A DNA stretch of 64,000 bases, from NCBI GenBank assembly GCA_016791425.1, contig JAEUMQ010000017.1:186001-250000 (forward strand), written 5' to 3'. Made by a program: the position numbers and the translations under genes. The notes beneath the pieces are model-generated. The model had not been told where the DNA came from, searched no databases, and was given only the letters and a program-made list of their open reading frames with translations. Of this stretch, positions 16,289-25,596 are shown one piece after another. How positions within the stretch are numbered: the first letter of the stretch is position 1; each line of letters starts with the position of its first letter. This stretch comes from Hyphomonadaceae bacterium (lineage in GTDB: Bacteria > Pseudomonadota > Alphaproteobacteria > Caulobacterales > Aquidulcibacteraceae).

Positions 16289-16312
16289 GCGTGATCGCGA
16301 CCCAACAGGACC

Positions 16313-17119
16313 TCACCACGGCGCGACCGCGTCGGCGACGCGTTGGCCCCAGCGGGGCCGCTGCACGGCGCTGATCTGGCCGCGTCCGCCGTAGGAGATG
16401 CGCGCCTCGGCGATCTGGTCGTGGCGGATGGAATTGGTCTCATCGACATCCTCCGGCCTGATGACGCCGGAGACGGTGAGCTCGCGCATCTCCGCATTGA
16501 TGCGCACCTGCTGGCGCCCGGCGATCACGAAATTGCCGTTCGCCAGAACATCCACGACGACGGCGGCGACCTTGAGCTCGATCTTCTCCTCACGGTTGAT
16601 CGAGCCTTGGCCGGTTGCCGAAGAGTCGCCTTGCGCATTGATGAGGTTCTGCGGGTCGAAGCCGTCCGGGAATGCGCGTCCCGCCAGGGACTCAAGGCCG
16701 AGGAAGTTCGTGACCCCGCCGCTGGTCGAAGACGTGCGCGTGCGGTTCGAGGTGTTGGTGAGCTCGGCCTTGTCGGAGATCTCGATATCGACCGTGAGGA
16801 TGTCTCCGACGCGGGCGGCGCGCTGGTCGCGGAAGAAGCTGCGCGCGCCGGCGCGCCAGAGCGAATTGGGCGCCTGCGCGGTCTCGGCGTACGCCGCCGG
16901 GATCGGCATCGTCGCGGTTTCGTCGCCCGCCAGCGGCGCAGGCGTCGCGATGGGCGCGAGCTGCGGCGGCCCGACGATGCGCTGCGCGGCGTTGTAGGCG
17001 TGGCCCGGAACAGTGATCGCGTCCTGCGCAAGCTCGGGAACATCGAGGCTGGCGCAGGCGCCCGTCGCAGCGGCGAGCGCCAGAGGGACGAGTGACGTCG
17101 GCAGAAGGGATGCGCGCAT
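16313..17119 (-). CDS. flgH: Flagellar L-ring lipoprotein FlgH
   Basis: Outer-membrane L-ring subunit, 268 residues. Lipobox ALAAATGAC with acylated Cys22. The conserved core is SLWRAGARSFFRDQRAARVG, DILTVDIEISDKAELTN, INREEKIELKVAAVVVDVL and GNFVIAGRQQVRINAEMREL. The C-terminus carries ISYGGRGQISAVQRPRWGQR. It is the last gene of flgF-flgG-flgA-flgH; a 9-bp gap separates it from flgA. Confidence 0.96.
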   Translation of the reverse strand: MRASLLPTSLVPLALAAATGACASLDVPELAQDAITVPGHAYNAAQRIVGPPQLAPIATPAPLAGDETATMPIPAAYAETAQAPNSLWRAGARSFFRDQRAARVGDILTVDIEISDKAELTNTSNRTRTSSTSGGVTNFLGLESLAGRAFPDGFDPQNLINAQGDSSATGQGSINREEKIELKVAAVVVDVLANGNFVIAGRQQVRINAEMRELTVSGVIRPEDVDETNSIRHDQIAEARISYGGRGQISAVQRPRWGQRVADAVAPW

Positions 17120-17128
17120 CGCTGGATC

Positions 17129-17653
17129 CTAACGAAAGGCCGCGACGGTCGCGGCGCCGGTTCCGGTCACCACGGCGTCCACCTGCCGGTTTGAGGAGAG
17201 ATTGATCGCGCGGATCGATTGCCCGACCGCGCCGTCTTCCAGCGCCCGCGCGCGCGCAGCGAGGGAGAGCCCCGGCGCCGCGTATGAGAGCGTGATCGTC
17301 TCGCCGCGCCGGATGCTCGCGTCCGCACGCGCCTGCGCGCGCGAGACCGAAGGCGAGGGCGGCAGGTTGCTGCGTGTGACCCGCACGCTCGCAAGGTCGG
17401 CCGGCGCGGTCCATTCCAGGCCCGCGGCGGCCGCAGCGCTGGCGATGACGCGCGCCGGAATCTCGACGCTCGCTCCCGGCGCCGGCGAAAGCGCGACCGC
17501 GCGGCTGCTCTGCGCGCCGGCATCCTCGAACATGTCGCCGAGCGTGATGGCGGGGCCGCGCGCTTCGATGTTGGTCCGCAGCGTGGCCGGTTCCGCGAAT
17601 GCGGCGTGCGCGAGCACGAATGGCGCGATGAGCGCCGCGAGCAGTCTCAGCAT
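17129..17653 (-). CDS. flgA: P-ring assembly chaperone FlgA
   Basis: Periplasmic chaperone for P-ring assembly. The protein has 174 residues, short for the family but complete, with signal peptide MLRLLAALIAPFVLAHAAFA. The SAF-type C-terminal domain is visible: RRGETITLSYAAPGLSLAAR, GAVGQSIRAINLSSNRQVDA, then a terminal VTGTGAATV. It lies between flgG and flgH on the same strand. The short N-terminal part probably reflects a trimmed first domain. Confidence 0.88.
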   Translation of the reverse strand: MLRLLAALIAPFVLAHAAFAEPATLRTNIEARGPAITLGDMFEDAGAQSSRAVALSPAPGASVEIPARVIASAAAAAGLEWTAPADLASVRVTRSNLPPSPSVSRAQARADASIRRGETITLSYAAPGLSLAARARALEDGAVGQSIRAINLSSNRQVDAVVTGTGAATVAAFR

Positions 17654-17678
17654 TGTCGCCCCTATCAGGCAGTAGCCG

Positions 17679-18464
17679 TCAGCGCAGTTGCGACGCGGCC
17701 TGCAGCATCTCGTCGGATGCGGTGATGACGCGGGCGTTCATTTCATAAGCGCGCTGCGCGACGATGAGGGCGGAGATTTCTTCAACCGCGTTGACGTTGG
17801 AGGTTTCCACGAAGCCCTGCATGAGCGTGCCCATGCCTTCCGAGCCGGGCGTCGCCACCTGCGGCGCGCCCGAGGCGGCGGTCTCAAGGAAGAGGTTGTC
17901 GCCGAGCGCTTCAAGGCCGGCTGGATTGATGAAGGCGGCGAGCTCGATCTGGCCGAGCTGTTGCGGCGCGGTCTGCCCGTCGATCGCGGCTTCCACGATG
18001 CCGTCGCGCGTGATGGTGACGGAGGTGGCGTTCTGCGGGATGGTGACGTTCGGCTCGACAAGATAGCCGTCGCCGGTGACCAATTGCCCTTCGCCGTTGA
18101 TGGCGAGATTGCCGTCGCGCGAATAGGCCGTCTGCCCCGACGGCATCGTCACCTGGAAATAGCCGCGCCCGCTGATCGCCAGATCGTAGGAATTCTCCGT
18201 CTGGGTGATGTTGCCCTGTTGCGTGATGCGCCCGATCGCGTTGGCGCGCACGCCGACGCCGATCTGCACGCCGAGCGGCAGGACCGCGCCCGACGCCGAC
18301 GCCGACGCGCCGGGGCGTTCGATGTTCTGGTAGAGCATGTCCTCGAACTCGGCGCGCTGGCGCTTGTAGCCCGTCGTGTTCATGTTCGCGAGGTTGTGCG
18401 AAATGACTTCGACATTGAGCTGCTGGGCCTGCATGCCCGTGGCGGCGATGGAGAGCGAGCGCAT
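17679..18464 (-). CDS. flgG: Flagellar distal rod protein FlgG
   Basis: Distal rod subunit of 261 residues, the standard length. N-terminal rod motif SLSIAATGMQAQQLNVEVIS, HNLANMNTTGYKR; core SGRGYFQVTMPSGQTAYSRD; C-terminal GFVETSNVNAVEEISALIVA and QRAYEMNARVITASDEML. It follows flgF after 39 bp and precedes flgA. The unit is transcribed away from fliL. Confidence 0.97.
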   Translation of the reverse strand: MRSLSIAATGMQAQQLNVEVISHNLANMNTTGYKRQRAEFEDMLYQNIERPGASASASGAVLPLGVQIGVGVRANAIGRITQQGNITQTENSYDLAISGRGYFQVTMPSGQTAYSRDGNLAINGEGQLVTGDGYLVEPNVTIPQNATSVTITRDGIVEAAIDGQTAPQQLGQIELAAFINPAGLEALGDNLFLETAASGAPQVATPGSEGMGTLMQGFVETSNVNAVEEISALIVAQRAYEMNARVITASDEMLQAASQLR

Positions 18465-18503
18465 CGGCGTTTCCCTAGTTCGTCGTATCTGGCTGTTCGT
18501 ATG

Positions 18504-19229
18504 TCATCGTCCGAGCCGCTCCAGCGTGCTCTTCCGCAGCGTGTCGGCGCCTTGGACGATGCGCGCGGCGTTCTCATACGCGCGCGAGATCTCGATGAGC
18601 CGGGTGAGCTCGAGAACCGGCGACACGTTGGAGCCCTCAAGCGCGCCTTGAACCACGCGCCCGGAGAATTCCCCCGGGGCCTGGCCGGCCGCGTCCCAGA
18701 GCGAGCCGTCCACCTTCTGCAGCGCGCCCGGCCGGTCGAATGCAGTGACGCCGATGCGGCCCACTTCGATGCCGCCGACCGAGATCGCCCCGTCGCGTCC
18801 GATGAGCGGCCGCTCCCCGCGCGCGTCGAACACGATCGGCGAGCCGCCGGCGTCGAGCACGGGCAATCCGTCGGCGTTCACAAGCCCGCCGTCGCCAGAG
18901 AGCGTGAAGGCGCCGTTGCGGGTGTAGAGCGGGCCGCCCGGGCCCAGCACGGAGAAGAAGCCCTCGCCGTCGATCGCGACGTCGAACGGTTCGCCGGTGG
19001 AACGGATCTCTCCCGCGCTCATGTTGCGCGCGACGGAGAGGTCCTCGACATAGCGAATGTCCGAAGGCGTCTCTTCGGCGCGCGCTGGCGCCGGCGTGAC
19101 TTCTTCGGTGATGAGCGCATCGGCCTTGAAGCCGTTGGTGGACACGTTCGCGAGATTGTTCGCCGCGATCTCCATGCGCCGTTGCAGCACGCGTTGCGTG
19201 GCCAGCCCGATCATCATGGAATTATCCAT
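18504..19229 (-). CDS. flgF: Flagellar proximal rod protein FlgF
   Basis: Proximal rod subunit of 241 residues. N-terminal rod motif RMEIAANNLANVSTNGFKAD and a core GEGFFSVLGPGGPLYTRNGA. C-terminal LEGSNVSPVLELTRLIEISR and AYENAARIVQGADTLRKS. It is the first gene of the flgFGAH operon. It faces fliL across a 194-bp divergent region. Confidence 0.95.
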   Translation of the reverse strand: MDNSMMIGLATQRVLQRRMEIAANNLANVSTNGFKADALITEEVTPAPARAEETPSDIRYVEDLSVARNMSAGEIRSTGEPFDVAIDGEGFFSVLGPGGPLYTRNGAFTLSGDGGLVNADGLPVLDAGGSPIVFDARGERPLIGRDGAISVGGIEVGRIGVTAFDRPGALQKVDGSLWDAAGQAPGEFSGRVVQGALEGSNVSPVLELTRLIEISRAYENAARIVQGADTLRKSTLERLGR

Positions 19230-19423
19230 CGGCGTTTACCATGCAAGCGCCGCGCCGGGCCGAGTTCTCGATTCTGCCAGCGTTTCGGGTTGCGGACGCG
19301 TTAACGCAACGCGAAACGATGCCCGCGCTTAGGCAAGTTTTGCCGGGCGCCGGGCAAAATTGCACCAATCCTTAACCACACGCGCCACACCTCGATTGCA
19401 AGCGCGGGGAAGGTGCGAGTCGG
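19230..19423. promoter_or_regulatory. Divergent flgF/fliL control region
   Basis: A 194-bp gap between two divergent flagellar operons. It contains GGCAAGTTTTGCCGGG (19332-19347), whose GGCA-N5-TGCC core and trailing GGG recur in the flagellin upstream region. A second dyad, GCAAAATTGC, lies at 19354-19363, and CCTTAACCACA near 19370 is a CtrA-type half-site. No full promoter can be assigned by eye. Confidence 0.5.
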
Positions 19424-20110
19424 ATGGCGGCGAAGAAGGAGAAGAAGCCGAAGGAGAAGAAGGCGAAGAAGGGCGCCAAGTCCGACGCTGCGTCCGAGAA
19501 CGCCGATGGCGCGGCGCCGGTCGAGGGGGCCGAGGGGGCCGAAGGCGAGGCCAAGCCGAAGAAGAAGCTCGCGGGCAAGACGCTCGTTCTGTTCGTCATT
19601 CTGCCTGCGCTGCTCGTGCTCGGCGGCGGCGGCGGGGCCGCCTTCATGCTCCTCAAGGGCGGCGGGCCCCCCGCGGCGCACGCGACCGAGGACGCCGGCC
19701 ACGGCAAGGAGAAGAAGAAAAAGAAGGACAAGGAGAAGGGCGGCCACGGTTCTGAGAAAGGCGGCGAGGGCGACGGTCACGGGGTGGTCGTGTCGGAAGG
19801 CGAGGGCGTGATGTTCATGTCGCTGCCCGACATCCTGGTGAACATCTCCGCCGCCGACGGAAGGCCCGCTTATCTGAAGCTCAAGCTCACGCTGGAGGCC
19901 GCCGACGAGGAAACGGTGGAGGCGCTCGAGCCGCAGCTGCCGCGCATCACCGATCAGTTCAACGCTTTCCTGCGCGAACTGCGCACCGACGATCTTTCCG
20001 GCTCCGCCGGCGCCTATCGCCTGCGTCTGGAATTGCTGCGCCGGGTCAATCTCGTGATCGCGCCGAAACGCATCAATGCGGTGCTGATCGAAGAAATGCT
20101 GGTGCAATGA
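19424..20110 (+). CDS. fliL: Flagellar basal body-associated protein FliL
   Basis: Single-pass membrane protein that surrounds the stator near the MS-ring. It has 228 residues. A very basic, Lys-rich cytoplasmic start (residues 1-50) is followed by one membrane segment (TLVLFVILPALLVLGGGGGA). Then come a Lys/Gly/His-rich linker and the conserved periplasmic domain (MSLPDILVNISAADGRPAYL, TDQFNAFLRELRTDDLSG). The His/Lys linker (about residues 85-125) is longer than usual. The stop overlaps the fliM start by 4 bp. Confidence 0.94.
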   Translation: MAAKKEKKPKEKKAKKGAKSDAASENADGAAPVEGAEGAEGEAKPKKKLAGKTLVLFVILPALLVLGGGGGAAFMLLKGGGPPAAHATEDAGHGKEKKKKKDKEKGGHGSEKGGEGDGHGVVVSEGEGVMFMSLPDILVNISAADGRPAYLKLKLTLEAADEETVEALEPQLPRITDQFNAFLRELRTDDLSGSAGAYRLRLELLRRVNLVIAPKRINAVLIEEMLVQ

Positions 20111-21201
20111 TGGCTGACGAAGCGCTGGCGAAGGAGGAGGGCTCGCAGGGCGAGTGGGTCGCGCCGGACGCCGGCGACGCCGGCGGAGAGGATCTGCCGG
20201 CCGCCGCCGAGCGCATCCTCAATCAGGACGAGATCGACTCTCTCCTCGGCTTCGGCGCCGGCGAGGACGAGGCCGAGACCAAGACTGGCGTCCGTTCGCT
20301 GATCAATTCCGCGCTCGTCTCCTACGAGCGCCTGCCGATGCTCGAGATCATCTTCGACCGCCTCGTGCGGCTGATGACCACGAGCCTGCGCAACCTCACC
20401 AGCGACAATGTCGAGGTGAGCTTCGACCAGATCTCCTCCAACCGCTTCGGCGAATATCTGAGCTCCATCCCGCTGCCGGCGATCATCGCCGTCTTCCGCG
20501 CCGAGCAGCTGGACAATTTCGGCCTGGTGACGGTGGATTCCAGCCTCATCTATTCCATCGTCGACGTGCTCCTCGGCGGCCGGCGCGGCGCCTCGAACCT
20601 GCGCATCGAAGGCCGCCCCTACACCACGATCGAGCGCGCGCTCGTGACGCGCATGGTCGAAGTCGTGCTCGCGGACATGAAGACGGCCTTCCTGCCGCTC
20701 ACCGAGATCGATTTCAAGCTGGAGCGCATCGAGACCAATCCGCGCTTCGCGGCCATCGCGCGCCCCGCCAACGCCGCGATCATCGTCCGCTTCCGGATCG
20801 ACATGGACGATCGCGGCGGCCGCTTCGAGCTGCTCCTGCCCTACGGCACGCTGGAGCCGATCCGCAAGCAGCTGCTGCAGCAATTCATGGGCGAGAAGTT
20901 CGGCCGCGACACGATCTGGGAAAGCCATCTCGCCGACGAGCTCTGGCGCACCAGGCTCGAGGTCCGCGCCGTGCTGGACGAGATCACCGTGCCGTTGCGG
21001 CAGCTGCTGGATCTCAAGGTCGGCCAGACGCTGATGTTCGATGCGACGCCGGATTCGCCGGTGAAGCTCGCATGCGGCGAGGCGCCGCTCACCCAGGGGC
21101 GCGTCGGACGCGTCGGGCATTCCGTGGCCGTGCGCATCGACGAGCCGATCACCCAGGCCGTGCGCATGGCGATGCTGAAGAACATGGAGGGCGCATCATG
21201 A
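20107..21201 (+). CDS. fliM: Flagellar motor switch protein FliM
   Basis: C-ring component that binds phospho-CheY and sets rotation direction. The protein has 364 residues. The N-terminal CheY-binding peptide ILNQDEIDSLLG is near residue 37. The middle domain has MTTSLRNLTSDNVEVSFDQI, and the GGXG-type block reads LLGGRRGASN. The C-terminal SpoA-like domain ends LTQGRVGRVGHSVAVRIDEP. It overlaps fliL (ATGA) and the DUF6468 gene (ATGA), so translation of the whole unit is coupled. Confidence 0.97.
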   Translation: MMADEALAKEEGSQGEWVAPDAGDAGGEDLPAAAERILNQDEIDSLLGFGAGEDEAETKTGVRSLINSALVSYERLPMLEIIFDRLVRLMTTSLRNLTSDNVEVSFDQISSNRFGEYLSSIPLPAIIAVFRAEQLDNFGLVTVDSSLIYSIVDVLLGGRRGASNLRIEGRPYTTIERALVTRMVEVVLADMKTAFLPLTEIDFKLERIETNPRFAAIARPANAAIIVRFRIDMDDRGGRFELLLPYGTLEPIRKQLLQQFMGEKFGRDTIWESHLADELWRTRLEVRAVLDEITVPLRQLLDLKVGQTLMFDATPDSPVKLACGEAPLTQGRVGRVGHSVAVRIDEPITQAVRMAMLKNMEGAS

Positions 21202-21518
21202 GTCCCATGGCGATGACGTTGGAGATCTTCCTGGCGGCGCTGATGTGCGCCTGCCTCTTCTATTGCTGGCGCTTGGAACGGCGCTTGAACGCGCTGCGCA
21301 ACGGCCAGGACGGCATCCGCGCCGCCGCCGCCGAGCTCACCCGTTCTGTCGCGCAGGCCGAGCAGGCCGTGCGCGCGCTCCGCTCCACCGCGAACGAAAG
21401 CGGTCGCGATCTGCAATCGCGCATCGAGACGGCGCGCGCGCTGGCCGAGCGCCTGGGCATCGGCGCCGGCCGTGTGCGGTCCGCCGCTGACGTGCGCGGA
21501 GAATTGAGGGCGCGATGA
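21198..21518 (+). CDS. DUF6468-like flagellar operon protein
   Basis: A 106-residue protein with one N-terminal membrane segment (LEIFLAALMCACLFYCW) and then a helical, coiled-coil tail (LRNGQDGIRAAAAELTRSVA, AQAEQAVRALRSTAN). It fits the DUF6468 family found between fliM and motE in alphaproteobacteria; its function is not established. It overlaps fliM by 4 bp at the start and the next gene by 4 bp at the end. In Caulobacter a proline-rich localisation protein, PflI, lies in this operon; I cannot tell from sequence whether this gene corresponds to it. Confidence 0.75.
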   Translation: MSPMAMTLEIFLAALMCACLFYCWRLERRLNALRNGQDGIRAAAAELTRSVAQAEQAVRALRSTANESGRDLQSRIETARALAERLGIGAGRVRSAADVRGELRAR

Positions 21519-22243
21519 GCTTCTTGAAGCGCATGGGCAAGGCCAAAGCGGGCGGAGGCGGCGTTCGCCTGCTGCCGGCGCTGATCGTGACGCTGGCGGC
21601 GCTTGTCGGACTGAAGGCTGTGGCCGTTGCCGAAAGCGCGGAAGGCGCAGCAGAGAAGGGGACGCAGGCCAAGGCGCCCGCGCCGCCGGTCCCTGCGGCC
21701 GCCGCCGCGACGCAATGCGCTGCGCCGAGCCTCGCCGAGCAGGCGGGGCTGTCGCAGAGCGAGGTGCAGGTGCTGCAGGCGCTCTCCGCGCGGCGCGAGC
21801 AACTGGATCAGCGCCAAGTGGAGATGGAGGCGCGCGCCGATCTTCTGGCTGCCGCCGAGCGGCGCATGGCCGAGCGCCTCGCGGAGCTTCGCCGCGTCGA
21901 GGGCGAGGTCGGCCAATTGCTTGGCCGCTTCGATGAGGCGCAGGAAACCCGCATGACCAATCTTGTGGACGTCTATCAGCGCATGCGCGCGAAGGACGCG
22001 GCGGCCGTGTTCAACACGCTGGACGAAGGCACGCTCGGGGATGTCGCGAGCCGCATGAAGCAGCAAAACCTCGCCGAGGTGATGGGCCGCATGGCGCCCG
22101 ATCGCGCGCGCCGGTTGACGCAGATGCTGCACGATCGCGCGCAGCCGGTCGGCGATGGACAGGCGCTGCTCGATCGCGACGGCCGCGCCGCCCCCGCCGC
22201 GCCGCGTCCGGCCGCCGCCGCGCCGCTGGCCGCCGGCCGCTAA
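21515..22243 (+). CDS. MotE-like flagellar protein
   Basis: A 242-residue protein with an N-terminal membrane segment (VRLLPALIVTLAALVGLKAV), an Ala/Pro-rich stretch and a long coiled coil (residues 85-140: RREQLDQRQVEMEARADLLA). It ends in an MgtE N-terminal-type domain: MTNLVDVYQRMRAKDAAAVF, NTLDEGTLGDVASRMKQQNL, MGRMAPDRARRLTQML. This is the MotE arrangement; in rhizobia MotE is a periplasmic chaperone that stabilises the motor protein MotC. The C-terminal 25 residues are Ala/Pro-rich. The start overlaps the upstream gene (ATGA). Confidence 0.85.
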   Translation: MSFLKRMGKAKAGGGGVRLLPALIVTLAALVGLKAVAVAESAEGAAEKGTQAKAPAPPVPAAAAATQCAAPSLAEQAGLSQSEVQVLQALSARREQLDQRQVEMEARADLLAAAERRMAERLAELRRVEGEVGQLLGRFDEAQETRMTNLVDVYQRMRAKDAAAVFNTLDEGTLGDVASRMKQQNLAEVMGRMAPDRARRLTQMLHDRAQPVGDGQALLDRDGRAAPAAPRPAAAAPLAAGR

Positions 22244-22316
22244 CAAGAGCTTAACGCCAACCTTCTAGCCTCGCGGGCGGAGCGCGAGTCCGGATGCCTC
22301 CAGGAGCAATTCGTCC

Positions 22317-25300
22317 GTGAACCGTCTTACGCGCACGGCCCTCTGGGCGGCGCCGGCGATGGCGATGGTCGTCGCCCCGGCGCTGGCCGCGGCGGTGCGC
22401 CTGACGGTGACCGAGAGTGAGTCCGGCGCGCGCATCGAGGCTCGCTGGGCGGACGGGCGCACCGGCCCCCCGCCCCAGATCGATGCGAACGTGTCAGAGG
22501 GCGTGCTGCGTCTGCGTTTCGCCGAGCCTGTAGAAGTCGATCTTTCCACATTGCAGGCGGCCGCGCCGCGCACGGTGGCGCTGGCCGCGCAGGAGAAGAA
22601 CCGCCGCGATGTCCGCATCGCGCTGCGCCGCCGCCTTGATGTGCAGGTCGGCGCCGCCGGCGGCGCCCGCATCGTGCAGCTTGGGCCAATGGGCGCGCCC
22701 GCCTCGCTGCAGCCGCCGCAGGACGAGCCCCCGCCGCGCGCGGCCCCGCCGAGCGAGGCCGAAGCGTCCGTTTCCGTTGGCTTGCGCGATGATTTCACGC
22801 GCCTGGTGTTCCATTGGCCGGGCGTGACGACGATCCAGCCCGTGCAGAGCCGCGATCGTCTGGAACTGCGCTTCAATCGCGCCGCCGACATCGACATCGC
22901 CGATCTGCGCGCCGCGCCGCCGCGCTTCGTGAAGAGCGCCGAGCTTGCCTCGCGGCCCGGGCAGAATGTGCGCATCGTGCTCACGCTCGATCGCGGCGTG
23001 CGTCAGCGCCATTTCGTCGATGGCTCGTACACCGTGGTGGATCTCTTGCCGCCGGTCGCTCCCCCGCCGGGGACAGTCGCGGAGGAAGATGCGCCTCCCG
23101 CGTTCACGCCGCCGAGCGGTCCATCGCAATTCTCCGTCGTGGAGGAAGCCGCCGCCACGCGCATCAACGTGGCGTTCCCCTCGCCTGCGCGCGCGGCCGC
23201 GTTCCGGCGCGGCGAATCCATCTGGATCCTGTTCGAGGCCGGCGGCCGCATAAACCTGAACGGCATTGCGCGCGCGCATCGCCGCCACAGCGACATGATC
23301 GCCGTCGCCGCGCCCGGCATGATCGGCCTGCGCATCCCTGCGCCGCCCGAAGTGCAGGTCGCTGCGCGCGCCGACGGCGCAAGCTGGTCTTTCACGCTGG
23401 CGCCGCGCGTTGACGCCGCGGGCGAGACCGCCGCGGTGCGGCGCGAGATGGAAGCGCCCAATCATGGCCGCTTGACCGCCGAATTCGCGCGTCCAGGCGT
23501 GGTGAAATGGATCGACGATCCCGAGATCGGCGATCGCATTGGCGTCGCGCTCGTCGCGGGCCCCGCCCGCCGCGTCGAGCAGCGTTTGGCGACCCTCGAG
23601 GCGCAATTGGCGCCGACCGCGACCGGCGCGCTCATCGAGCCGCGCGCCGAGGATGTCGCCGCCTCGTTCGAAGGCAATCGTCTCATTGTGACGCGCGGCT
23701 CGGGCCTGATCGCCGGCGATCAGCAGCCCGAAGGCCCGGCCGAAGCGCAGGCGGCCGACGCCAATCTGGGCGCCGAGCAGGGCGGCGTCGCGGTCAGCGT
23801 ATCGGTAAGGCGCGAGCTCGATCGGCTGAACGCCGCTGCGGCCGCGGAGGGAACTGAGGAGGGCGCCAAGGTCGATGCGCGGATGTCGCTGGCGCGCTTC
23901 CTTGTGCGCAATGATTTCGCCGCCGAGGCGCTCGGCGCGCTGCGTGTCGCCGCGATCAACCAGCCCGAGATCGAGATCGATCCGGAATATCGCCTGCTGC
24001 GCGCCGCGGCGAACCTGATGATGGGCCGCGCCGCGCCGGCGCAGGCCGACCTTTCCGCTTCTGCGCTCTCCGATGACAACACCGCCGCACTCTGGCGCGG
24101 CTATGCGGCGGCGCTGGAGGAGAACTGGGAGGACGCGCGCCGCGAACTGGAAAAAGGGCGCGGCGCCGATGAGAATTACGCGCCGGCCTGGCGTGCGCGC
24201 TTCGCGCTCGCGCTCTCCGACGCGGCGCTGCAGCTGGGGGATCTTCCGGCCGCGGAGGAAGCCGCCCGCACCGCCGCCTCGCAGGGGGCTTCGGCGGGCC
24301 TGCGCGCGCGCGCGAACCTGATGCTCGCGCGCGTGGCGGCTGCGCGCGGACAGGCGCCGCGGGCGCTGCAGATGTATGCCGAGCTCTTCCGCGCGCCCGA
24401 TGAGGAAGTCGCGGTGCGCGCCGCGCTCGAATCCGTCCGCCTGCGCCGCGCACGGGGCGAGATCGAGCCGCGCGAAGCGGTCGAGACGCTGGAGGCGCTG
24501 CGCTTCCGTTGGCGCGGCGATGCGCTGGAGATCGACGTCATCGCCAGCCTGGGCGACGTCTACATGCAGCTGGGCCGCTGGCGCGAGGCGCTGGAGGTGA
24601 TGCAGGTCGCCGCCGACCGCTATCCCGCCAATCCCGCCGCGCGGCGCCTGCGCGCCGACATGACCGCCGCGTTCGAGCGCTTGTTCCTCGACGGCGAGGC
24701 CGATCGTCTGGAGCCCATCCAGGCGCTCGGTCTCTTCTATCAATTCTCCGAGCTGACGCCGGTCGGCCCCAACGGCGACCGCATTGTGCGCCTGCTCGCC
24801 GGGCGCCTGGTGAAAGTCGACCTGCTGGAACAGGCCACGCGTCTGTTGCAGCATCAGGTCGATGAGCGACTCGAAGGCATCGCGCGCGCGCAGGTCGCCG
24901 CCGAGCTCGCCGCGATCTATCTCATGGACCGCAAGCCCGAGCAGGCGTTCCAGACCATCAACCTCACGCGCGCGCCCGGCTTGGCGCAGCCGCTTGTGCT
25001 TGAGCGTCGCCTCCTGGAAGCGCGCGCGCTGCTGGACATGGGCAGACTGGAGCATGCCGCTGAACTCGTCGAGCGCGACCAGAGCGAGGACGCCCAGCGC
25101 GTGCGCGCCGAAGCCGCCTGGCGTGCGCGCGATTGGGAACGCGCCGGCCTGGAGATGCGCCGCGTGCTCTCGATGCGCGATCGCTCGTTGCCGTTCAGCG
25201 AGGAAGATCGCCTCGTCGTGCTGCGCGCCGCGATCGCGATGACGATGGCCGGTCAGGACGACAACATCCGCGCCTTCTATCGCGAATACGCCGACGAGAT

Positions 25301-25565
25301 GTCCGGCTCTCCCCAGGCCGATGCGTTCGAGGTCGTGGCTTCGGGCATCAGCGGCGAAGGCGTCGAGGTGCGCGACCTGGCGCGCGCCGTCAGCAGGTCC
25401 GATCTGATGGATCGCTTCCTGCGCCGCATCCGCGAGCGCATGACCGCCGGCGTGGCGGGCTCGCCTGCCGCTCCCGCTGCGCCGGCCGCGCCGAGCGCGC
25501 CCGCCAATGCGCCGGCCGAGCGCGCCGCGCCGCCGCCGCAACGTCCGCGTCCCGCCGGCGCTTGA
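22317..25565 (+). CDS. Large exported TPR protein of the fliLM operon
   Basis: A 1082-residue exported protein. A GTG start at 22317 has AGGAG upstream and gives a signal peptide (RTALWAAPAMAMVVAPALAA). Residues 27-400 hold repeated beta-rich segments of the kind seen in AMIN-like envelope domains (LELRFNRAADIDIADLRAAP, HFVDGSYTVVDLLPPV). Residues about 500-1040 are helical TPR repeats (WEDARRELEKGRGADENYAP, LGRWREALEVMQVAADRYPA). The end is Ala/Pro-rich. It follows motE after 73 bp and is likely part of the operon. The role is probably scaffolding in the envelope, inferred from domain type. Confidence 0.82.
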   Translation: MNRLTRTALWAAPAMAMVVAPALAAAVRLTVTESESGARIEARWADGRTGPPPQIDANVSEGVLRLRFAEPVEVDLSTLQAAAPRTVALAAQEKNRRDVRIALRRRLDVQVGAAGGARIVQLGPMGAPASLQPPQDEPPPRAAPPSEAEASVSVGLRDDFTRLVFHWPGVTTIQPVQSRDRLELRFNRAADIDIADLRAAPPRFVKSAELASRPGQNVRIVLTLDRGVRQRHFVDGSYTVVDLLPPVAPPPGTVAEEDAPPAFTPPSGPSQFSVVEEAAATRINVAFPSPARAAAFRRGESIWILFEAGGRINLNGIARAHRRHSDMIAVAAPGMIGLRIPAPPEVQVAARADGASWSFTLAPRVDAAGETAAVRREMEAPNHGRLTAEFARPGVVKWIDDPEIGDRIGVALVAGPARRVEQRLATLEAQLAPTATGALIEPRAEDVAASFEGNRLIVTRGSGLIAGDQQPEGPAEAQAADANLGAEQGGVAVSVSVRRELDRLNAAAAAEGTEEGAKVDARMSLARFLVRNDFAAEALGALRVAAINQPEIEIDPEYRLLRAAANLMMGRAAPAQADLSASALSDDNTAALWRGYAAALEENWEDARRELEKGRGADENYAPAWRARFALALSDAALQLGDLPAAEEAARTAASQGASAGLRARANLMLARVAAARGQAPRALQMYAELFRAPDEEVAVRAALESVRLRRARGEIEPREAVETLEALRFRWRGDALEIDVIASLGDVYMQLGRWREALEVMQVAADRYPANPAARRLRADMTAAFERLFLDGEADRLEPIQALGLFYQFSELTPVGPNGDRIVRLLAGRLVKVDLLEQATRLLQHQVDERLEGIARAQVAAELAAIYLMDRKPEQAFQTINLTRAPGLAQPLVLERRLLEARALLDMGRLEHAAELVERDQSEDAQRVRAEAAWRARDWERAGLEMRRVLSMRDRSLPFSEEDRLVVLRAAIAMTMAGQDDNIRAFYREYADEMSGSPQADAFEVVASGISGEGVEVRDLARAVSRSDLMDRFLRRIRERMTAGVAGSPAAPAAPAAPSAPANAPAERAAPPPQRPRPAGA

Positions 25566-25596
25566 TCTTTCGCCGCGCGCCGTGGTGTGACGGCGC

